Below, piece after piece: positions 25,901 to 34,900 of a stretch of 64,000 nucleotides of DNA; the stretch's first letter is position 1; every line of letters starts with the position of its first letter. The position numbers and the translations under genes are program-made. Source of the stretch: Chiridota heheva (Eukaryota; Echinodermata; Holothuroidea; Apodida; Chiridotidae); assembly GCA_020152595.1 (NCBI GenBank), contig JAIGNY010003294.1, positions 949,253 through 1,013,252 on the forward strand. The letters are read 5' to 3'. A model generated the notes under the pieces. That model did no database searches. It was given only the letters and a program-made list of their open reading frames with translations, and had not been told where the DNA came from.

Positions 25901-28900
25901 TTTATAACTATTTCAAAATCACATAGCTGACTGACATATAGTTTTTTTTTTTTTTTTTTTTTTTAAGGCAGTTTAGAAAACTTTTAATTCCTGTTCTGAA
26001 AAGTATCAGTAAAAGCACAATTAAAATCTTATAGAAAAATGTTCTTTAAGAAAACTGTTTTTTCTCATGCTACTTAAAGCATTACTCCATATACCATAAT
26101 ATTTAGACCAATCAGAAACATTGAATTGTGCTGCATATATCTCTCCTCTAAAGAGGGAATCTAGTCTTAAGGTAATTGCTTAAAGGAGCTATAGACCGAA
26201 AAGTGAGGGCGCATGTTTTTGCGAATTTCACAGATATATCATCCACAAAAGATTGATAAACTTCATGCCTTCATAGCCCACAGACGACATGATGGCGAAG
26301 GCTACTTGAATATTCATATTGACCAGAAAATGTCCATACCGTTGCGTGCTAGATTAGTATTTGATTTATTGGGGAACCCTTAAAATACGCCCTCACTTTT
26401 CAGTCTAGTGCTTCTTTTACCCTTCACCAGCAAATCCGATACATACTAGAAATGTCTTTTCAGCAGCAGTAACTGATTGACTAGTTGAGTATTGGATAAA
26501 TATTATGACTGACCAATCAGAAACGTTGGGTTGTAAAGTATTCTTTTTTTCTCCGCATTTAACACAATATTTGTCCTTAAACACAAAAAGTTAATCTTAT
26601 TTTAAGCACTTATTATTATTTGAGTTTGAAAATTGAATCTTAGATTGGAACATGTTGTCTTACTACAGGGCTACATGAAGATTGACCAATTCATTTGCTC
26701 CCAGATGCCCTTGCCCTATACGTTAGTGGACTTCTTTAGGCTGATAAAGGATTACAACATTACAACAGTGGTTATGCTGAACCAAATGGAATTTATGAAT
26801 GATGAGCAAAAGGTAAGGGCTGTCATTTGAATCAATTTATGGAGAAAAAACTTATTGATATATATTTGTTTTTTTAATAATCCCAGATACTAGGTATCTT
26901 CTATATCTATGATTGACAGTATGATGTCATCAATCATCCAGTCAATCAATGTATCAATCAATTTATCAATCAATCTTGTGTTGATTTCTTGCAGAAGTGC
27001 GCCCAGTACTGGCCATCAGATGGGACACCATTGTCCATTGGTTCCTTCAGCATGGAAGAAGAGGCAGTGAAGAGCTCAGAACATTTCCTCACAAGAGATT
27101 TGGCGCTCAAACATATGGATGTAAGATATCTTTCTCCCACAATTATTTTATGCTTAAAGATTTTAAGACCTCTGTGGTCCAGCGGTCATAGCATCAGCAT
27201 TGCATGGTAGAGGTCCCAGGGCATGCTAGAGGTCCCAGCTTCAAACCCTGGTGGATCTTCATTTATTAGTGCTTCACAACTGTTTGTTAATGGCCATGGG
27301 CATCTCTGTACAAGGCGTAACAAAAAAATGTTGTTTGCCCTTTCTTGTGGAAAATTGTAAGGGAGAAGAGGGTAGATTTTTTTTTTCCTTATTTGGATCT
27401 TTGTAAGCAAGGATACCGTATTCATCATCAAGCAAATGAAGAAGTTAATAACAATCTCTCGACACAAGAACATGCTAGTATTTGTATTGTTCTTTAAATT
27501 TCGCTCTGATTTTCACTTTGCTTTGCACAAATTTTGTTTTATATCATCATTTTCTGATTTTTTCTCTGTGGATGGGCTTTTGTTCTTGGTGAGATCGTTT
27601 CCTTTTATATTTTCCCATTCGTTCCTTTTCGTTCTGACCAGACTTTTCGCACCTTTGGTACTAGTATAGCGGTCGTAATATAGTAGTTCCGCGACTTTTT
27701 TTCTAGCTGCCTCGGGTCTCTCGGCCCTTGGTTTTTTTTTTTCACGATGACTAAACGCTTTTGCCTTGACCTTGATCTTGACCCTCCCTCCTCTCCCCGT
27801 GACCCACCTACTACCACTGTTAACCATTATTCAGCCCCAATCCCTAAAATCCTTATAATACAGGCCACAAATAAAGAAGATAGTTTCAAGAAAGTTTCTC
27901 CATTCCTAATCCACAAGGCACTCCAAGGCCTTGTCGGTACCCTCCCTAAAGTCTCCACCCTCAGATCCGGCAATCTCCTGGTGCACTGCACCAGAGATAC
28001 TCAAGCTACCACCCTCCTCAACACCAAAATCCTAGCTAATACAGGTATTGACGTTACTGTCACCCCCCACCGTTCCCTAAACTACAGTAAAGGTGTGGTC
28101 AGATCCAGGGATCTTGCCTACCTAAATGATGAAGACCTCGTAAATGAATTACCCAGCCAAAATTTCACAGAAGCCCGTCGTCTCGTCTTTAAGAGAGACG
28201 GTGCCGAAACACCCACTAACACCATTTTCTTAACTTTTTCCACATCAAGTCTCCCCTCCCACATAACAGCAGGCTACTTAAGAATCCCAGTCACCCCTTA
28301 TATCCCAAACCCCCTCTGTTGCCATAAGTGCCAGAGGTATGGCCATGGGAAAAACTCCTGCCGCAGCCAAGCGCGCTGTGGCAACTGTGGAGCCCTAGAC
28401 CATGACATCACCTCCTGCACCAGCACCCCACACTGCACGAATTGCAGCGGTACCCATCCAGCAAACCATCCCTCCTTCTCTAAAGACTGCCCCACCTGAA
28501 CCAAGAAAAACAAATAACCAAACTAAAATCCCTTAACCCCAACATCACATACCCAGAGGCCAGGAAGTAATTTCTCGCTTCACTGCACACTAAACCATCC
28601 TACTCGAGCGTAGTCTCCTCCAACACCAATAATGCCCCCCTAACACAAAAAATACTGACTCGCATACCCAAACAGACCTCACCTGGCTCTTCTTACCCAG
28701 TCCTAAGCCCATCACCATTGACAACAAACAAACCACACCTACTACCCAAACGACCTCCACCTCCACCACCACCACTTCTCCCCCTAACCTTCCTTCCTCC
28801 TCAAAGACTTCCGCCATCCCCTAGGTCAACACCTCTAATGCCAACAAACAACAAACTCAAGCCAACGTGGCTAACAGTCACCCAATCAACAAACCAAGAA

Positions 28901-31900
28901 ACAACCAATAAACAAACAGTCCACCATCCAAACCCACACCCACACTAATGACACGGAAGAGAACATGGATTGTTCGGTTACCGAACATACTTCTCGTCCA
29001 ACTTTCAAAAATAACCGTTCCCCAAATCCAAAGAAAAAATAAACCAACTCAGACCGAACAGATCCGCCTCAAGATAACCCTATGCCTCCTTATGGCGTGC
29101 AACATAAACGATAGAAATAACATTCTCAACATCATACAATGGAACATAAGGAGCTCAAGGCCAATTCTGAAGAAATTGACCTTCTGGCCACCACCTTCAA
29201 CCCGGTCGTCTTCTGCCTACAGGAAACTTTCTTGAAAACCAGCGACCATTACTCCCTCAACAACTTCGCTTGCTATCACAAACATCAAGTGGACGCCGAC
29301 AAGGCCTGTGGGGGCGTCTCCATTCTCGTAAGACACGATATCCCGCACAGCCCTGTACAAGTGCACACCGACCTTCAGGCCATCTGTATATCTATCTCCC
29401 CCCACAAAACTTTCACTCTTTGCAATATTTATCTCCCCCCCAACACTAACATTCAGCCAACCATCCTTAACAACCTCACCTCTCAGCTCCCCTCCCCCTT
29501 TATCCTTCTTGGTGACTTCAACGCTCACAACCCTCTGTGGGGCTCTGTTACCACCACCCCCAGAGGCAAGCTCATCGAAAACACTCTTCGTCAGCACAGC
29601 CTCTCCTTGCTCAACACTAACTCCCCGACCTACCTTCACCCTGCCACAGGTTCTCTTACCTGTATTGACCTGTATATCTGTTCCCCCAACCTCCTCCCTG
29701 ATTTTAGCTGGAGAGTCACTGCTGACCTCTGTGGTAGTGATCATTACCTCTTCATATACACTCCAACCTTCAAACCCCCACTGATTACACCCCAAATCGG
29801 AATCTCGAGAAGGCTGACTGGCCCCTTTCCGAAACCCTCTGTGACTCACACCTCGCCCCCCATCTCCTTGAGGATGAGGAACCCATGTCAAACTTCAGTA
29901 ATATCCTTATCAACATCGCCACCTGCTTAATTCCCAAAACCTCCAAACCCCCAAATCATCCCCCCAACCCCTGGTTTTCTGATGACTGCAAAACCGCCAT
30001 CAAGAACAGGAAAAGAGCCCTCAGGAACTTCAAAACTTACCCGACCACCCATAACCTCAACCTCTTTCGCATCAGCCGTGCCAAGGCCAGACGCACTATC
30101 AAGGACAGTAAAACTAACACTTGGAACAACTTTATCTCTTCTCTCACCACCAACACCCCTACTAAGAAGATTTGGAGAATGGTTATTAGCTTCCACGGCA
30201 GAGTAGGCAAATCTCTCATCTCTCTTAGAATGGTGACCTTCTCACCGCGAAAAAGGACATCATTAACCACCTCGCCGCCACTTACAGCAACATCTCATCC
30301 TCGACCAACTACTCCAATGCCTTCAAAACCAAAAAAGCTTCTGATGAAGCCCGGAAAATCACTTTTCTTTCCGACAACTCCGAAAGCTACAACACCCCTC
30401 TCACCCTCTCTGAATTAAACCTAGCCATCCACGATGCTGGCTGTACCTCCAAGGGCCCAGATAAAATCCCCTACCAGTTCCTGAAACACCTCCCCATCAT
30501 GGCCACCACTACCCTACTCACAATCTTCAACAACATTTGGACCTCACACTCCTTTCCCCCTATATGGAGGACAGCTATTTGTCATCCCTGTCCTTAAACC
30601 GGGGAAAGACGGTACCAGCCCCTCCAACTACCGCCCCATTGCCCTAACTTGCTGTCTCTGTAAAATTATGGAAAGGATCATTAATCAGAGACTAAACTGG
30701 TCTCTTGAGATCAACAGAATCCTCTCCCCTGACCAAAGCGGCTTCCGAAAATGTCGCAATACCCTAGACCAGTTAATTACGCTCGACACCGCTATCCGGG
30801 AATCCTTTGCAAAAAAGGAACAACTCATCGCCATATTTTTTGACCTTGAGAAAGCTTTCGACACTTCTTGGAAATACGGCATTACCCGCAAACTTCACAC
30901 CATCGGCCTCAGAGGCCATCTCCCCATCTTTATTCAAAACTTCCTCTTATCCGGGCGGTTCCAAGTTCGTATTGGCCACACCCTCTCCAACCCCTACCTC
31001 CAAGAAGAGGGCGTCCCCCAGACAGCATCCTCTCTCCCACTCTCTTCAGGCTGAGCATCAATGACATTGTGGATAATCTTGGCCCCAACATCAAACGTAC
31101 CTTATATGTGGATGACTTCACCATCTTCTACTCCTCCCCTAGCTTTCCTATTGTTGAAAGTAAGCTCCAAACCAGCCTCGACCTGCTACAAGACTGGAGC
31201 AACAAAAACGGTTTTAAATTTTCCAAAGACAAGACAGTCTGCATGCACTTTTGTCATTTCAACAACCTCCACCCCAACCCGAACTTTGTGCTCAATGGTA
31301 ATCACATCCCAAAAGTTGAACACACAAAGTTCCTGGGTCTAACTCTAGACCCTAAGCTTACCTACAAGCAACACATCACCAACCTGAAACTAAAATGCAA
31401 CAGCTCCCTCAACATCCTCAGATTCCTCTCTAAAACCACTTGGGGTGCGAATCGCTTTGCTCTTCTCAAAATTTTCAGGCTCACCATTCGTGCCAAGCTT
31501 GACTACGGCAATATTGTCTTACTGTGTCACTCACAACTCATACCTCAACCACATCAACACCATCCAAAATGAAGCCCTCAGGTTTTGTCTAGGTGCTTAC
31601 AGGACCTCCCCAATCACCAGCCTTCATGTTGAAGCCAACGAACCCCCCTTTCTACTTAGATGTAGAAAGCTTAGCCTATCCTATGCTTTTAGGGTCCTCA
31701 CCAACACCCAGAACCCTGTTTACAACCTCATTAGGTACCCCAATTTCTTCACCCTCTTTGATAGGACTAAAACCCTATCCCCTCCCTTCAGCTTACGCAT
31801 TAAATCAGACCTCTTCCATCTCGGCATCAACCCCACCACTCTCGGCACCTTCCCCTGGCCCACTTTTCCTCCTTGGGCCACCCCCTTCCTTCTGTCCACC

Positions 31901-34900
31901 TGGGCCTCTCCACAAAGCTCAAACCCATCCTAACCTCTTCATCAATCTCCACAACCAAGTCAAAGACCAACTCTCAAATTACACCTCCATCTATACAGAA
32001 GGGTCCAAGGAGAGCAACAAGACAGCTGCTGCTGCCGTCATCCAAGACATCAGTAGCAGACTTCCTGACTACTCATCCATCTTTTCAGCCGAGGCTAAGG
32101 CCATTATCCTTGCCCTCAACTTTATTGAGTACTCCCCGCTCAGCCACTTTGTTATTTTCTCCGACTCAAAGGCTGTTCTTACTTCTTTACTCAATCTTAA
32201 ATGGGATAAGCTCACATGCCACCTCCTCCTCCGCAAACTCCTTTTTCCCATCCTCTGCAGGAAAAGTATTCTTTTTTTCTGGATACCCAGCCATGTTGGC
32301 TTTCCGGGTAATGACAGGGCTGATGCAGCCGCTAAGCTTGCCCTCACCATCCTCCCTGCCCCTTTTCCCAAAACCCTCTCTGACATCAAACTGCTTATCG
32401 CTTCCCTTGTTCAGGACCGCTGGCAAACCTCATGGAAGTCCCAAATTGATAACAAACTCCATGGCATCCAGCCCACAATTCCGATCATAGCCACCATCAA
32501 CAACCTCTTTCGTATTGACAACGTTCATATTACCCGTCTTAAAATTGGTCACACTCATCTCACCCACTCCCACCTCCTTATTGGCTCCCCCCAACCCCTC
32601 TGCAACAATTGCCATTGCACCCTCACAATCCATCACGTTCTCCTTGCTTGCCCCCTGTACAACCTTCCCAGAGCTTCCCTCGCTCCTTACAACTCAATTG
32701 CTGAGTTCTTTCAGAAAAATCCTCCGGATAAAATTATCTTCTTCCTTCATCATGCCTCCCTCTACGACCATATTTAATTCTCCTCTTCCACCCCCTCTCT
32801 ACTTTGTTTTTGTTTCAACCATGCACCTCCCCTCACAATCACAGCTTTCTGACCTTTTGTCCTTAAATTTCTCTCATTCTCCCCCTGTTTCCTTTACTTC
32901 CTACCTCTAGAATGATCTGACCTCTCAGGCACAATTTGACCTTAGTTGTTGTGGTGCCGTTAAGCCATCATCAAACGAACAAACAAATTAAATAATCAAA
33001 GAAAAAACTTTCTACCCTGTGACAGGTTTTAAAATTTCAGCTGCTAGCACTAATTTCATTCTACCAGTATCAATCCCCGTTTTATCCTTATTCTGTTTTG
33101 TATGTTTATACTCATTATATTATTAATATTACATTTTAATTATATTCTTATTATCTTTTCTGTAGTTAAGGCAGGAGATTCGTCAATATCAGTTCTTATC
33201 GTGGCCGAGTGATGACACTGATTTGTCAGCTGTGGAGGCGCTCTTAGATTTCATTCTTGCTGTTCACGAAAGGATGACAACAAAGGGTCAAGAAAAGCAC
33301 CCCTTGCTGATCCATTGCATGTGAGTATGTTGACATAGTTTGGGGTTATAAAAGCTTTAAGGCAGTTTGTATGTTTCTTTCATACAGCTTTTGGTACATA
33401 TGGTAGCTAAAATGATTGAAAAAACCCGAAAGAAAGTTTATTAGCATTACTGTGACCAAGAATTTCCTCTTTAAACAGCCAGAAAATATCATTCAAAATT
33501 AGTTTCTTCTTCCTCCTTGTCTGAACCCACAACCTCTCCCATATAAAAAAGAAGTCTACATCACCCACCTCAGAATAAGCCACACCCACTTTTCTCACTT
33601 CTACCTTAATGGGTCCCCTATGCACTGTGTAGTAACTGCCCAGGGCCTCTCACAGACAAACACATCTTTATAGACTGCCCACTCCTCACGCTCCCCAGTG
33701 GTTCCCTCAGCCCCTTCAGTAAACCTCTCTGAGTTGGTTGATTGACAGCTTTTTAACCAATCACTGCACGAATTTGCCTAGCAACAAAATCTAAGTAAGC
33801 AGATGGGCAAAATTCCTACACGGTACTGGTACACTACATCTTAGCTAACCGCGTGCGCTCTTGCAGTCAATGCAATATACTGCACAAAACAAATTTCTGC
33901 ACACACAGACTAAGTGACGACAAGATGGTGAACCAAAATTGGAAGTACGGGCCCGTTACGGGCTTTGTTAATCTGATTAATTCCCGTTACCCAGAACGGT
34001 TGCAAAGAGAATTTTGTTTATTCCTTTTGCTAAAAACACTAAAGATCCCGAGAAGTACCATGAATGGATCAAAACTTGCGGCAGGCCACATGAACATCTA
34101 AATGTCAATGCATTGGTAATGCATGATTGTGGATTTGAGGTTTGTTGCCCCACCTAGTTACTCATTTCTATGGTGGGCGTGGCCAGTTTCCGTACTTAAA
34201 GAGGTTAATTCCATTGCTTATCTCTTCTGCAATAACTCCCCTCAAAAATTCCTCTCCTTCCTACTTATCACTCCAACTACTATAACTCAATCTCTTTCCA
34301 CCTCTGACATAATTTAATCTCTCTGGCTGCCTAATTTCACCATTGCTGTCATGGTGTCCCTCACCGAAGTCATCACCCTGCCCTGGATCACTTTAAAAAA
34401 AGTCAAGAAATAATATATTTTTTTATGTGAAATTTAATACGGCATGATTGTTTTTTCATAGTAGGAATCAGAAAGAAGTAAAAACATTACAAATATAATG
34501 GAATTCTAGCTATAGTCCAATTTACATTATGTGTTGGGCACTACCATTATAGAAAAAGGTAAACAAAATGTGTGTTGTTAGGTTCCGGTTGTTTGTATTG
34601 TAATATAAAAACGAACTGGGAATATCAAACTTCTGGATTGATGTATATTTGAATGCGTCAAAACATTATTTTTCATGATATTCTTTGTGACTGTGTACAG
34701 TAGAACCCGATGAACCACTGGGCAGGAAGTGGATGAAATCTGTAGTAGCGGGGTACTAGGATCTGAAGTGATTGTATTTGCCTGTCGAGTGCTGAAACAC
34801 TTTTTTTTATTGCAAAATGGCAAGTGAATTGATGTATAAAAGACAGCTCAAACTCCTTAAATGTAATTCTTTAAATTTCTGTCCTAAATTTCAGTCACTG

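Larger units (their letters stand above)
27480..32990 (+). mobile_element. Near full-length RNase H-bearing non-LTR retrotransposon (copy C, I/Nimb-like)
   Basis: In order: a ~265-base 5' leader; Gag-like ORF1 (27747-28499); APE-type endonuclease; reverse transcriptase with LYVDDFTIF; RNase H; a C-terminal Cys/His segment ([18 protein letters not shown]); and a 3' UTR ending in CAAACGAACAAACAAATT. The order EN-RT-RNH places it in the I superfamily of non-LTR elements; Nimb or I is likely but unproven. Several frameshifts inactivate it. It fills almost the whole intron between D2 exons 26995 and 33166, in the sense orientation. Confidence 0.93.

Noticed and set aside
27747-28499. Host CCHC zinc-finger gene
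   Set aside because: The 250-residue intact frame is followed by endonuclease, RT and RNase H remnants and repeats at 9431, so it is a retrotransposon Gag.
34690-34760. pogo/Tc1-like terminus (ACAGTAGAACCCGATGAACC)
   Set aside because: No matching second end or TA duplication was found.
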